From assembly GCA_947467345.1 (NCBI GenBank), contig CANIHD010000021.1, positions 1 through 46,530 of the forward strand: DNA of 46,530 nucleotides. The letters run 5' to 3'. Made by a program: the position numbers and the translations under genes. The stretch's first letter is position 1. The number at the start of each line of letters is the position of its first letter. Positions 1-8,443 of the stretch are shown one piece after another. The notes under the pieces are model-generated. The model saw only the letters and a program-made list of their open reading frames with translations. It did not search any database and was not told the DNA's origin. This DNA is from Alphaproteobacteria bacterium. GTDB taxonomy: Bacteria; Pseudomonadota; Alphaproteobacteria; Micropepsales; Micropepsaceae.

Positions 1-114
1 AGCCTCGGCTACCGACCACCGGCCCCGGAAACCGCGACGCCGCCATTGCCGCCTTCCGGTTCCGCTACGCTCCACCTCCAGGCAGCAATGGCCAAGGAGG
101 AAGCAATGCACTAA
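1..114 (+). CDS. IS3-family transposase orfB, C-terminal end (partial)
   Basis: Reading from base 1 in frame 1 gives 37 residues beginning SLGYRPPAPE and ending AMAKEEAMH, then TAA. 'SLGYRPPAPE' is the typical C-terminal motif of the DDE integrase-core transposase (orfB) of IS3-family elements, where it follows 'RPHS'. The catalytic part lies upstream of the window. The right end of the element follows 34 bases later. This supports an insertion sequence reading rightward into the window; I cannot name the IS. Confidence 0.85.
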   Translation, partial: SLGYRPPAPETATPPLPPSGSATLHLQAAMAKEEAMH

Positions 115-124
115 CATTCAAACC

Positions 125-148
125 GGACCACCTAATGGGGGCCGATCA
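125..148 (-). repeat. IRR of the left IS3-family element
   Basis: About 24 bases form the terminal inverted repeat, starting TGATC on the minus strand. Its first three bases supply the in-frame TGA stop of the channel gene it has cut. It matches the IRL at 46383-46407 with one small indel and a few substitutions. Confidence 0.8.
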
Positions 149-727
149 GAATTGTTCCGGCTGTATGTCGCCTTCCACCAAATAGAGCAGTGTCGACGAC
201 ATCAGAAGCAGCACCATGCTGATTCCGACGGCGAGCAAGAGTTCGTGCCGGCGCGAATGCACCACCGTGCCGACATGGCGCATCGCGGCGGAGAAGCTCC
301 CCAATCTCGCCAATCGCAGCATGCGCAGGAGCCGAAACGTGCGCAGCAAAAAGGCTTCGCTCCCGGCCAGCGTCAAAAGAATCGGTGCGATGGCGAGAAG
401 ATCGATGAGCGCCCCGGGCGACGTGATGAAGCGCATGCGGCCACGCCAGCCGGGACCGAAACGCGGATTCTCGACGCTCACCCACACGCGGGCCAAATAC
501 TCGACCGCAAAGATAAGAGTTAGCGCCCATTCGAAGCCCAGGAACCACGCTTCCCGCCCTGCGGTGAGCGTCGCTTCCGTTTCCGCAATGGCCATGCCTG
601 CGGAGCCGACGACCAATACGCAAATCACCCTATTGACCGGCGAGAGCCCATGGTGCGGCCATGCGCTTGGTTCGGTGTGCATATAAACGATCTGCCGAAG
701 TGCAGATTTTTGACCGTCAACGCCCAT
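146..727 (-). pseudogene. Voltage-gated ion channel, pore lost by IS insertion
   Basis: 193 codons of a six-helix voltage-gated (potassium-type) channel of the inner membrane remain. S1 is near residues 33-50 and S2 near 62-80. S3 (ALIDLLAIAPILLTLAG) is followed by an arginine-rich S4 (LLRTFRLLRMLRLARLG), then S5 (ELLLAVGISMVLLLMSSTLLYLVEG). The frame stops at PEQF exactly where the IS begins, and the TGA stop is the first three bases of the IS terminus. The pore helix, selectivity filter (normally TVGYGD) and S6 are missing, so it cannot conduct. The start at 727 has a G-rich ribosome site; an ATG at 682 is possible. That the ancestor was potassium selective is inferred from the S4 type. The voltage-sensor-like fragment may still be expressed. 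Confidence 0.85.
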
Positions 728-865
728 TTCGCCCCCACGCGTTCACCATCGCGAACCTAGCCCGGTCATGTTGCCTTCACCATATAACTCGGCCTAGGTG
801 TGACGCTGAAAAATTGCGCTTATATGATGCCGAAGGGCCTCAGCGAAGTGGCATTGGAGAGTACA

Positions 866-2065
866 ATGACCAGAACGGCTGGACGCCATTTCTTGCAGAT
901 CCCCGGACCGACACCGGTGCCCGACCGCGTCCTACGCGCGATGGATTGCCCGGTCATTGATCATCGCGGGCCGGCGTTTCAAGTTCTCGGCCGCCGTGTG
1001 CTGGCTGGAATCAAGACGGTGTTTCAGACCGAGACGCACGCCTTCATCTTTCCGGCCTCTGGTACCGGCGCATGGGAAGCGGCACTGTGCAACACGCTGT
1101 CGCCCGGCGACACGGTGCTCATGTACGAGACGGGCCATTTTTCCAATCTCTGGAAAACCATGGCGGAGCGGCTGGGACTCGCGGTCCGCTTCATCGAAAC
1201 CGATTGGCGCTCCGGCATTGACGCAAGCGCCATCGGCGCGGCACTCGCCGACGATAAAACACACACGATCAAAGCCGTGTGCGTGGTGCATAACGAAACC
1301 TCCACCGGCACGACGTCGTCGATGAGCGATGTGCGCAAAGCCATCGATGCCGCGCGCCATCCGGCTTTGCTGATGGCCGATTGCGTCTCCTCGCTGGCCT
1401 CGATCGATTACCGCCATGACGAATGGGGCGTGGATGTCGCCGTAGCGTCGTCGCAAAAGGGCCTGATGCTGCCACCCGGCCTTGCCTTCAACGCGGTGAG
1501 CGACAAGGCGATGGCCGCCACCAAAACGGCGCGCCTGCCCCGCTCCTACTGGTCGTGGGACGATCAAGCCGCGCTAAACGCGAATGGGTATTTCCCTTAC
1601 ACGCCGGCGACGCCGATGCTGCACGGCCTCGCCGAAGCCATCGACATACTGCATGAAGAAGGCTTCCCGAGTGTCTTCGCGCGTCACAAGCGCCTGGCGG
1701 AAGCGACGCGGCGCGCGGTGCGCGGCTGGGGATTGGAAATTCTTTGCCGCGATGCGCGTTTCTATTCGCCGGTGGTGACGACGGTGCTGATGCCGGGCAC
1801 CCGCGGCGGCGATGCCTTCCGCGAATTGGTGCTGGAACGTTTCGATATGTCGTTGGGCTCGGGACTTTCCAAGCTCGGCGATAAGGTGTTTCGCATCGGC
1901 CATATCGGCGACACCAACGAGCTGACGATTGTCGCGGCCTTGGCAGGTGTGGAAATGGGGCTCGCCCTCGCCGGCATCCCGCATAAAAAGGGCGGTGTCG
2001 ACGCCGCCATGGCCTATCTGGCGGCGGATGCAAAAGTGCCCGAACCACAGACCATGCTGGCTTAA
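866..2065 (+). CDS. Serine-glyoxylate / alanine-glyoxylate aminotransferase family protein
   Basis: 399-residue class V PLP-dependent aminotransferase of the AGXT/SgaA group, which moves an amino group from serine or alanine to glyoxylate in the cytosol. The N-terminus has the family motif PGPTPVPDRVLRAM. SGTGAWEAAL is the PLP-phosphate loop region, and the Schiff-base lysine is about residue 198 in ASSQKGLMLPPG. I chose ATG 866 because it has GGAGAG 4-5 bases upstream and starts just before the conserved PGPTP; an upstream ATG at 800 would add 22 unconserved residues. No serine-cycle or purine-catabolism genes are adjacent, so the donor (serine, alanine or an ureido compound as in PucG) cannot be settled from context. 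It is followed by palindromic repeats. Confidence 0.88.
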   Translation: MTRTAGRHFLQIPGPTPVPDRVLRAMDCPVIDHRGPAFQVLGRRVLAGIKTVFQTETHAFIFPASGTGAWEAALCNTLSPGDTVLMYETGHFSNLWKTMAERLGLAVRFIETDWRSGIDASAIGAALADDKTHTIKAVCVVHNETSTGTTSSMSDVRKAIDAARHPALLMADCVSSLASIDYRHDEWGVDVAVASSQKGLMLPPGLAFNAVSDKAMAATKTARLPRSYWSWDDQAALNANGYFPYTPATPMLHGLAEAIDILHEEGFPSVFARHKRLAEATRRAVRGWGLEILCRDARFYSPVVTTVLMPGTRGGDAFRELVLERFDMSLGSGLSKLGDKVFRIGHIGDTNELTIVAALAGVEMGLALAGIPHKKGGVDAAMAYLAADAKVPEPQTMLA

Positions 2066-2078
2066 TTCTAGGTGCTCC

Positions 2079-2176
2079 CACCCTTCGAGACGCCGCTGCG
2101 CGGCTCCTCAGGGTGAGGTGTATATCAAGAATATCCTCATCCTGAGGAGCGCTCGGAGAGCGCGTCTCGAAGGATG
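2079..2176. repeat. Long imperfect extragenic palindrome (REP-like)
   Basis: The left arm 2079-2118 (CACCCTTCGAGACGCC ... CTCAGGGTGAGG) is the imperfect inverse of the right arm 2135-2176 (CCTCATCCTGAGGAGCGC ... CGTCTCGAAGGATG), with a 16-base AT-rich spacer. The arms could form a hairpin of about 40 bp. Similar 'CTTCGAGACGC / CTCAGGATGAGG' palindromes are widespread between genes in alphaproteobacterial genomes. A third, partial unit (GCGCGTCTCGAAAGATGAG) lies at 2285-2303. Confidence 0.8.
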
Positions 2177-2221
2177 CGGTGTATTGTCTGTGCGCACCCT
2201 CACGCAGCTACGCGCTCGCCC

Positions 2222-2252
2222 TGTCATGGCCCGGTTCAACCGGGCCATGACA
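2222..2252. repeat. Perfect 13-bp inverted repeat, possible terminator
   Basis: TGTCATGGCCCGG at 2222-2234 pairs perfectly with CCGGGCCATGACA at 2240-2252 around a 5-base loop (TTCAA). It lies between the two CGTCTCGAA-type units, so the whole gap 2066-2332 is a mosaic of palindromic repeats with no gene. There is no T-tract. It could terminate the aminotransferase transcript or be a mobile repeat unit (RAYT/REP-like); I favour the repeat. Confidence 0.7.
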
Positions 2253-2322
2253 CAGAGGGAATGGCGCCCTAGCAGGCATCCGAGGCGCGTCTCGAAAGAT
2301 GAGCCAATCTGATCGTCACAGC

Positions 2323-2362
2323 ACAAAAGAAAAGGGCTGCAACCCTTCCGGATAGCAGCCCT
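2323..2362 (-). terminator. Rho-independent terminator of the TonB receptor gene
   Basis: On the minus strand AGGGCTGC (2362-2355) pairs with GCAGCCCT (2340-2333), followed at once by TTTTCTTTTG (2332-2323). It starts 20 bases after the stop codon of the receptor gene, the standard place for an intrinsic terminator. Confidence 0.85.
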
Positions 2363-2381
2363 GGGGAAGACGAGTTTGCTC

Positions 2382-5300
2382 TTACCAGGTCTTGGTGATT
2401 GTGAAGGTCACCACACGCTGGAAGTCATTGCCTTCGCGGATGCGCGCCGAGCCTGATGTCGTGCGCGGATCATAGGTGATGTCCGAACCATAGCGGTTGA
2501 AGAGATTGTTCACGTTCAGGGCCAAACGCAGGTTCTTGAGATAGTCGTTCGCAGGCTCGTCATAGAACGTGTAGGAGACTGACAAATTCACGAAGACCTG
2601 CGACGGGTGATAGAGGCCTTCCCATTTCTGGTCCGCGTTGGAAAGCGCCGCCGCGGTGCCCGCCTTAAAGGTCTGTACGTCTTGTTGCCAGTAGGGCGCG
2701 CCTTGGTAGCAAAGCCCGCCATAAGGCGTCTTGTCTGGATGTGCAGGGCCGAAATCAGGGTGCCAGAAACACGCTGGCGGTGTAGCCGTCGTGAATTTGT
2801 GGGGGCGCCAATCGAACACGGGCGCAACACTCCAATGTCCGCCCATATCGGTCCACACGGTCGTGAAGCGTGCCGATTGCAATTGATGTCCGGAATCTTG
2901 TCCGGTCAAAACGCCCGTTCCTCGATTCTTCGCTGTGTATTTGTCAACGATCGCCGTGAGAGCGTTTGTCCGCTGGCGATCCCGCGTCAGATAGGAGAAC
3001 GCAGCGCTTTGGGAGATGGTGCCAAAACCACCCAAATCGAAATCATATCGGAAGGTGGCGTCGATACCGCCCTTCTCCAGCCAGCCGCGATTGGCGATGC
3101 CGCTGGTCTCGATGAACTTGATGAACTGTAACGCAGTTGTATCGCAGTTACATTTTCCAAGCCCGACGATTTCGTCGATGAATGCTTTAAAGGCAGCGTT
3201 CTCTGGCGCGGTGTTCTGCAGATCGGGCCGCGGCGCAACGATAAAGCGCGTGGCTCTCTGATCGGTCGTTTGTGTACCAATCGGCTGCGAACGATCGAGC
3301 GCATTCGGGTCGTTCACGCCGGGTGCGCCGGCCGTTCCGACGGTCAGCGTCCCGATCACGTTCTCCAGCTTGATGTGCCAATATTCCGCGTCAACCGTCA
3401 GCCCATTGAGGAAGCCGAAAATCGGATCATCCTGTTTCGGCGCCCAGCCAAAGCCCAACGACCATTGCTTGGAGGTTTCCGGTTCGAGTGTTTTGCCTTG
3501 CAAATAATCGAGCGAGAGATTGAGCTGCAGACCGACCGGCGCCGTGATTGAATTGAAATTTCCGAGCGTGCCGGTGTCGGCTGGTCCCGCCGCCAGTCCG
3601 CCGCCCGCAGGGCAACCGACACGACCCGGATTGAGTGCCGCTTGCAGCGTGTTCGGCGCCACCGTACCGCCCACGATACCCAGAGCGGAAACGCCAGGGC
3701 AGTTCAAATTTAACGTCACCGAACGCGCGTTCGGCACATTGTACATTTCGTTGGTCGAACGAACGAATTGATAGTCGGTAAGATTGCCAAAGCCCGGCGC
3801 GGTGAACGACGTACCGTAGGCACCGCGGAACGAGAAGCCGTAGCCGACGGTCCAATTGCCGCCGATTTTCGGCGTTCTGACCCAACCAAATTGATCGTAA
3901 TGGTCGAAGCGATAGCCGAGGTCCAATACCAAAGATTCCACCAGCGGAATACCCATATCCGCGCCGATGATGGGAACGTTCAATTGCCCGGTGATGGATT
4001 GGCTGGTGTATTTGTTGAACTGATAGCTGTGGCTCAAAATTTCTTTGTTGAACGTCGCTTCGTTGGTGTCGTTGTAGACATTGAATACCTGACTAAGAAC
4101 GCCGACCCCCACAGCGGCTCTGAGCGTACCGCCCGGAAGGTCAAAGATCGGTCCGTTGAAGGTCGCGCCATATTCCCGCTCATTGTAGACGGAATTGTCG
4201 ACGCGATCGGAGGTGATGTAGTCGAGGGTCGCTTGCGAATCGCACTGAAAGAGTGCGCGATCGCAGAACGGATTCAGGAACGGTAATGTCGCGGGCTTCA
4301 CATAAGCAGCGCGCGCCGGAAGCACACCAACTGCCGCCTGAGACGCGATCGTATTGCCCAACGCGGCGTTGAGCATGTTCACGTTCACACCATTATTGTG
4401 GTCGTTGGCGTGGGTTTCTGAAATCGACCCGAATACACTTCCGTTCCAATCAAACGGCAGCGACTGGAAATTGAAACCGAACTGCATTTGCCGATCAATG
4501 ATGTAGTTGGTGCTGAACGGCACCAGATCTGGCGTAACGGTGAAATGGGCTCTGACGACCGTTCCCGCCGGAACGCCTGTCGGATAATAGGGATTGACCG
4601 TCGGAATGGTCACGCCGTTGGCGGTGGTGACGCAGCTCGCGCACGGGCTGTAGCCGGGCAAATAAGCGTTTTGACCGCGCCGATTCTGGTAGAACGCATT
4701 GACGAAAAATTCGACCGGCCCTAGGCCATAGAAATCCTGCGTCAGCGTTTGATCGAATGTCAGCACGGCTGAGTTGTTCTGCTGCGCCGGATTCATCCAG
4801 CTATAGGTTTGCGGAGCAATCTGTGTCGTCACGCCTTTATTGGCAGTGATGAGCGTTGCCCAATTGACCGCTGGGCCGGGAGCCTGCGTACCAAAATCCC
4901 AACCCGTACCTACTGGAACCGAGAAGCAATTGGAGCAATAGCGCGTTCCCAGCGACGCCTGTAGCGCCACGCCCCCCGCGACGGTGGCGGGTAGCGAAAG
5001 TGATGAAGCTGGACTTCCGGTGCTGATGATACCGGCCTTGTTCATGCCCATGAAGGTTCGGTCGTCGAAGCCCCAGGGCTCGAAATTCGGCGTTTCGTAA
5101 TCGCGAGCTTGGCCGTAGACGCGCCCCTGTTCCCACCAATCATAGGTGATGGCGATGTCGCCCGGGCCAAGGCCCAGCCAATTGTCCCAGGTCCGGCCGA
5201 ACTGCGCCGAACTTTCAATGGTATGGCTTTCCCAACCGAGATCGGTCGAAAGACCAACGCGACCCATCAGGGTCGCACCGTCAAAGCCGCGTTTCAGAAC

Positions 5301-5846
5301 GACGTTGAACACGCCCGACACGGCGTCGGAACCGTAAGTGGCCGATGCGCCGGCGGCGAAGATGTCGATTCGTTGGACCGCAAGCGGCGCCACGATCGAA
5401 GGGTCAATATTCTGCAGGTTCGTGCCCTGCGCCGGATAGCGGCGGCCTTCAATCATCAGCAGCGCGTAGACAGCCGTGCCTGAATTGATCCCGTGGATCG
5501 TAGAGTTCTGCAGGCGTTGGCGGTTTCCGCCGGACGTCTGCGTAACGCCGACGGTTTCGACGACGGACACGGAAGGGATTTCCCGCAAGAGGTCAGCGAC
5601 AGTGACCGCGCCGGTTCTTACGAATTCTTCCGCGCCCAAGGCCGTGACGGGAACGCCGACCGCTTCTGCACCGCGAATAAGAGATCCGGTGACCGTTACT
5701 TCTTCTGCTGTGGGTGGGGCGGCGGCGGCGGCTGCCGGGGCCTGCGCGTGAGCGACACCTGCCGCCAGAGCGAATAACGAGGCCGTACCGGCCAGACGTG
5801 TCAGACGAGCAACATTAAGCGGTCCTGCAAAAGCGAATGACGTCAT
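2382..5846 (-). CDS. TonB-dependent outer membrane receptor (1154 aa)
   Basis: Large outer-membrane active transporter driven by TonB/ExbBD. Residues 1-35 form a signal peptide (LFALAAGVAHAQA). A Pro/Ala linker leads into EEVTVTGSLIRGAEAVGVPVTAL and the plug domain (about 50-180, including SVSVVETVGVTQTSGGNRQRL and the RIDIFAAGASATYGSDAVSGVFNVVLKR region, broken here for length). The rest is a 22-strand barrel with long Asn/Thr-rich loops. It ends in an aromatic C-terminus (VVTFTITKTW), as BamA-recognised barrels do. At 1154 residues it is larger than siderophore receptors and resembles the big carbohydrate/oligomer-type receptors of sphingomonads and related groups. Start: GGGGGTAAGCGC precedes the ATG. 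The substrate is unknown. Neighbouring secreted proteins and an aromatic-type permease hint at scavenging of a plant-derived or aromatic compound, which is inference. Confidence 0.92.
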   Translation of the reverse strand: MTSFAFAGPLNVARLTRLAGTASLFALAAGVAHAQAPAAAAAAPPTAEEVTVTGSLIRGAEAVGVPVTALGAEEFVRTGAVTVADLLREIPSVSVVETVGVTQTSGGNRQRLQNSTIHGINSGTAVYALLMIEGRRYPAQGTNLQNIDPSIVAPLAVQRIDIFAAGASATYGSDAVSGVFNVVLKRGFDGATLMGRVGLSTDLGWESHTIESSAQFGRTWDNWLGLGPGDIAITYDWWEQGRVYGQARDYETPNFEPWGFDDRTFMGMNKAGIISTGSPASSLSLPATVAGGVALQASLGTRYCSNCFSVPVGTGWDFGTQAPGPAVNWATLITANKGVTTQIAPQTYSWMNPAQQNNSAVLTFDQTLTQDFYGLGPVEFFVNAFYQNRRGQNAYLPGYSPCASCVTTANGVTIPTVNPYYPTGVPAGTVVRAHFTVTPDLVPFSTNYIIDRQMQFGFNFQSLPFDWNGSVFGSISETHANDHNNGVNVNMLNAALGNTIASQAAVGVLPARAAYVKPATLPFLNPFCDRALFQCDSQATLDYITSDRVDNSVYNEREYGATFNGPIFDLPGGTLRAAVGVGVLSQVFNVYNDTNEATFNKEILSHSYQFNKYTSQSITGQLNVPIIGADMGIPLVESLVLDLGYRFDHYDQFGWVRTPKIGGNWTVGYGFSFRGAYGTSFTAPGFGNLTDYQFVRSTNEMYNVPNARSVTLNLNCPGVSALGIVGGTVAPNTLQAALNPGRVGCPAGGGLAAGPADTGTLGNFNSITAPVGLQLNLSLDYLQGKTLEPETSKQWSLGFGWAPKQDDPIFGFLNGLTVDAEYWHIKLENVIGTLTVGTAGAPGVNDPNALDRSQPIGTQTTDQRATRFIVAPRPDLQNTAPENAAFKAFIDEIVGLGKCNCDTTALQFIKFIETSGIANRGWLEKGGIDATFRYDFDLGGFGTISQSAAFSYLTRDRQRTNALTAIVDKYTAKNRGTGVLTGQDSGHQLQSARFTTVWTDMGGHWSVAPVFDWRPHKFTTATPPACFWHPDFGPAHPDKTPYGGLCYQGAPYWQQDVQTFKAGTAAALSNADQKWEGLYHPSQVFVNLSVSYTFYDEPANDYLKNLRLALNVNNLFNRYGSDITYDPRTTSGSARIREGNDFQRVVTFTITKTW

Positions 5847-5919
5847 GCGCTTACCCCCGGTTTATAACGAAATACTCTCCCCTATCGGGGCCGCGTCTTT
5901 TTTTCCGACGCTTTGCACC

Positions 5920-5937
5920 GATGAACACTTGTTCATC
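5920..5937. promoter_or_regulatory. 18-bp perfect palindrome upstream of the TonB receptor (candidate operator)
   Basis: GATGAACACTTGTTCATC is a perfect dyad (GATGAACA-CT-TGTTCATC) centred about 80 bases before the receptor ATG. The gap 5847-6273 (427 bases) is otherwise AT-richer than its surroundings and holds no convincing gene. It also has a TATAAT at 5968-5973 on the plus strand, without a good -35. The position and symmetry fit a dimeric repressor or activator site; the regulator is unknown. Confidence 0.5.
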
Positions 5938-6273
5938 ACGATAACATCAAATTGTTTTGTGGTCCCATATAATTTTAGACGGCTAAATACCTGTATGTGG
6001 GATTCATGCACAGTTGCTTTGCGATGTTTGCCCCCATCGACTATTAGCTTTCTATGCGTGGCGCACGGGTGCAAGCGCGATCATTGCGGCGTGATTACGA
6101 ATCGTTTGGGAAAGCGGCTGCGGACTCGCGCGAGTGATTTGTGCGCCGCATTCAAATTCTCGCAGGTGCAATAGCAAAAGCCCTAAGCCTTGCGACACGC
6201 AGGACGATGTCATTTGCGAAATAGGAGACTCAGCTATTTCAATGCTGGCGCTCTCTCCTATAGCCTTCGCGCG

Positions 6274-7572
6274 ATGAGCAACCCACGCGAACGCGGGAAC
6301 GACGGACGCCCACATGCGAGCCGCAGGCCCGCAGGTGCAGCAGAAATTTTCGCGACAGCGGTGCGGCTCGAGGCTGCTGGGAAGCTGCCCGAGGCCGAAG
6401 CGCTCTACCGGCAGATCCTCGCGCAAGACCCGAACCATGCGGCGAGCATCGCCCGCCTGGGGGGCATGGCCACAAAAAGCGGGCGTGGCGAAATCGCAAT
6501 TTCGCTTCTTGCGAATGCCATCCGCTTGCACCCGAACGAGCCGCTATTTCGCTTCGATCTCGGCAATGCGCTTCTTCAGGCGCGCCGCGCCGAGGACGCC
6601 GCCATGGCCTACCGCCAGGCGTTGGCGCTCAAGCCGGATTTGGACGAAGCGCACCACAATCTTGGCCTTGCCCTCTGTGTCCTGGGTGATCTCGACGGCG
6701 CTTTCGCGTCGATCAGAACTGGCGCGGCCCTGCGTTCGCGGGCGGGACGCGCCGGCCCGCCTTCGACGCCCTATAAATTGCAGCATGACCGCGAACAGCT
6801 GGAATACCTGATCGCGTCCGGGCTGGTGGATGCGGACAATTTTGGCGCTTGGCGGCAGCGCTCCCCGCGCCGCTTCGACGAAGCCTTCGGTGCGCTGTCA
6901 AATATAGAAGGTGGCAACCGCCTCGCCGGCCCGGCCATAAACCCCGCGACTGACGCCGCGCATTTGCAGCGACAATGGATGGAGAACCGTCCCCAATTGG
7001 TGGTGATCGACGATCTCCTGACGCAAGACGCGCTGAGCGAGCTTCGCCGCTACTGCCTCGGCTCGACCATTTGGGGGCGCACCTATGAGGGCGGCTATCT
7101 CGGTGCGCTTCCAGAGGGCGGCTTTGCCAGTCCGCTTCTGGCGCAGATCGCTTCCGAGCTCCGCGAGCGATACCCAGCCATTGTGGGTGACAATAAGCTC
7201 ACCGAATGGTGGGCGTTCAAATATGACAGCCAGCGCAAGGGCATCAATCTTCACGCCGACTTCGCCGCGGTGAACGTCAATTTCTGGATCACCGAGAACG
7301 ACGCCAATCTCGATGCGGAAAGCGGCGGTCTCGTCGTCTGGGATTTCGCCGCGCCGCTCGATTGGGACTTTGCGACTTACAATCAGAACGAAGCCGCGGC
7401 GCGCGCGTTTCTCGCGGAAGCCGGCGCCAAGCGCATCACCATTCCCTACCGGGCCAATCGCGCCGTGATATTCGACTCCGACCTTTTCCACGAAACGGAT
7501 CAATTCCGTTTCAAGGGCGGCTATCAAAACCGGCGCATCAACATCACGCTTCTCTACGGCTGGCGTGGGTAA
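6274..7572 (+). CDS. TPR-repeat protein with C-terminal 2OG-Fe(II) oxygenase domain
   Basis: About 432 residues. The N-terminal third carries TPR units (AEALYRQILAQDPNHAASIARLGG, cut here; ANAIRLHPNEPLFRFDLGNAL; AYRQALALKPDLDEAHHNLG), a protein-binding solenoid. The C-terminal half is a non-heme iron, 2-oxoglutarate dioxygenase fold. HADFAAVNVNFW supplies the HxD metal ligands, VIFDSDLFHETDQF the distal His, and RRINITLLYG the arginine that binds 2-oxoglutarate. The expected activity is hydroxylation of a protein or peptide side chain, with the TPR part choosing the partner. Start: ATG 6274 (MSNPRERG) fits the domain boundary but lacks a clear ribosome site; ATG 6190 in the same frame is possible. 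It is divergent from the TonB receptor gene. Confidence 0.8.
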   Translation: MSNPRERGNDGRPHASRRPAGAAEIFATAVRLEAAGKLPEAEALYRQILAQDPNHAASIARLGGMATKSGRGEIAISLLANAIRLHPNEPLFRFDLGNALLQARRAEDAAMAYRQALALKPDLDEAHHNLGLALCVLGDLDGAFASIRTGAALRSRAGRAGPPSTPYKLQHDREQLEYLIASGLVDADNFGAWRQRSPRRFDEAFGALSNIEGGNRLAGPAINPATDAAHLQRQWMENRPQLVVIDDLLTQDALSELRRYCLGSTIWGRTYEGGYLGALPEGGFASPLLAQIASELRERYPAIVGDNKLTEWWAFKYDSQRKGINLHADFAAVNVNFWITENDANLDAESGGLVVWDFAAPLDWDFATYNQNEAAARAFLAEAGAKRITIPYRANRAVIFDSDLFHETDQFRFKGGYQNRRINITLLYGWRG

Positions 7573-7581
7573 ACCGAGACG

Positions 7582-8433
7582 TTACGGAGCCGGCATCTTG
7601 GGCAGCGCGAAAGGCCGCAGATCGTCGGTATAGGGCGAATTGACGTCGGCGAGATCGTCGGCGAGGAGAATTTGCGTCGTTCCGCCCACCACGGGATTGC
7701 GCTGATTCTCCAAGCTGGAAACGCTTTCGACGCGCGGATATTGCTCGTTGCGCTTGGTATAGCGCCGCGTGATCGTCCACGGCCGCGTGAAAGCGACCGG
7801 ATCTTCGATCGTGATTTCGTCCGTGATGGTGCGCGCATCGATTTTACGGATGCGCTCGGTGGCTTTGGCCTGATCGCTGAGAATGAGTCCGGTACGGTCC
7901 AGCGGCACGCCGCCCATCATGCTGATGGTCTCGACCACCAGCGTGTCGTCTTCCCAATGACCGATGGAATAGCCTTCGAAGGTGGGCCACAACTCGTCCT
8001 TAGGCGGAAACGGACGCCCATCCGTGTAGATGTAACGCAAATCCGGCCGCTCATGGATGACCCACACCATCTCGGGTCGCACAACAAACTGAATGCCGCG
8101 CGCGGGCGCCATGGTTCGCAACATGCCGGTCGGATAACCGACGGTGAGCGGGTCCAGATATTTTCCCGGCCGCACCACATCTCCGAGAAACTTGCTATAG
8201 GCCGCTTCCCAAGCTGGCTTGTAGGGCGGGTTGTCCCGCAACATCCGGTCGGTGTTGGGATTGCCCGGGCGCTCGAACAACGTGCCCGTGCCCATCCAGA
8301 CGCCGCTCCAATCCGGCAGTGCCGCGAAGGCTTTCGCTTGATCGGAGAGCGGCGCATCCGCCGCACGCGACGCCCACGGCAAAACCATTGCGGCAACAAC
8401 AAGCACAAAGCCGCATCCGCGCAGTCCGGTCAT
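7582..8433 (-). CDS. Secreted protein of unknown function (DWSGVW family)
   Basis: 283 residues with an N-terminal signal peptide (FVLVVAAMVLPWASRAADA). The mature part has the recognisable pattern PDWSGVWMGTG ... NPPYKPAWEAAY ... YPTGMLRTM ... HERPDLRYIYTDGRPFP ... GYSIGHWEDDTLVVET. This pattern is common in proteins found near TonB receptors in sphingomonads, acidobacteria and relatives. Its function is unknown; predicted location is the periplasm. It has a good ribosome site (AAAGGTGAG) and starts 10 bases after the DUF6152 gene ends, so the two form an operon. Confidence 0.8.
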   Translation of the reverse strand: MTGLRGCGFVLVVAAMVLPWASRAADAPLSDQAKAFAALPDWSGVWMGTGTLFERPGNPNTDRMLRDNPPYKPAWEAAYSKFLGDVVRPGKYLDPLTVGYPTGMLRTMAPARGIQFVVRPEMVWVIHERPDLRYIYTDGRPFPPKDELWPTFEGYSIGHWEDDTLVVETISMMGGVPLDRTGLILSDQAKATERIRKIDARTITDEITIEDPVAFTRPWTITRRYTKRNEQYPRVESVSSLENQRNPVVGGTTQILLADDLADVNSPYTDDLRPFALPKMPAP

Positions 8434-8443
8434 GACTCACCTT

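Larger units (their letters stand above)
1..148 (+). mobile_element. Right end of an IS3-family insertion sequence
   Basis: Contains the transposase C-terminus and a terminal inverted repeat ending in CA at 147-148. Read inward, the end is TGATCGGCCCCC followed by ATTAGGTGGTCC. It closely matches the left end of the element at 46383 (TGATCTGCCCCC then TTCAGAGTGGTCC). Both copies point the same way. The other flank of this copy is outside the window, so the target duplication cannot be checked. The first non-IS bases are GAATTG from 149. Confidence 0.82.
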
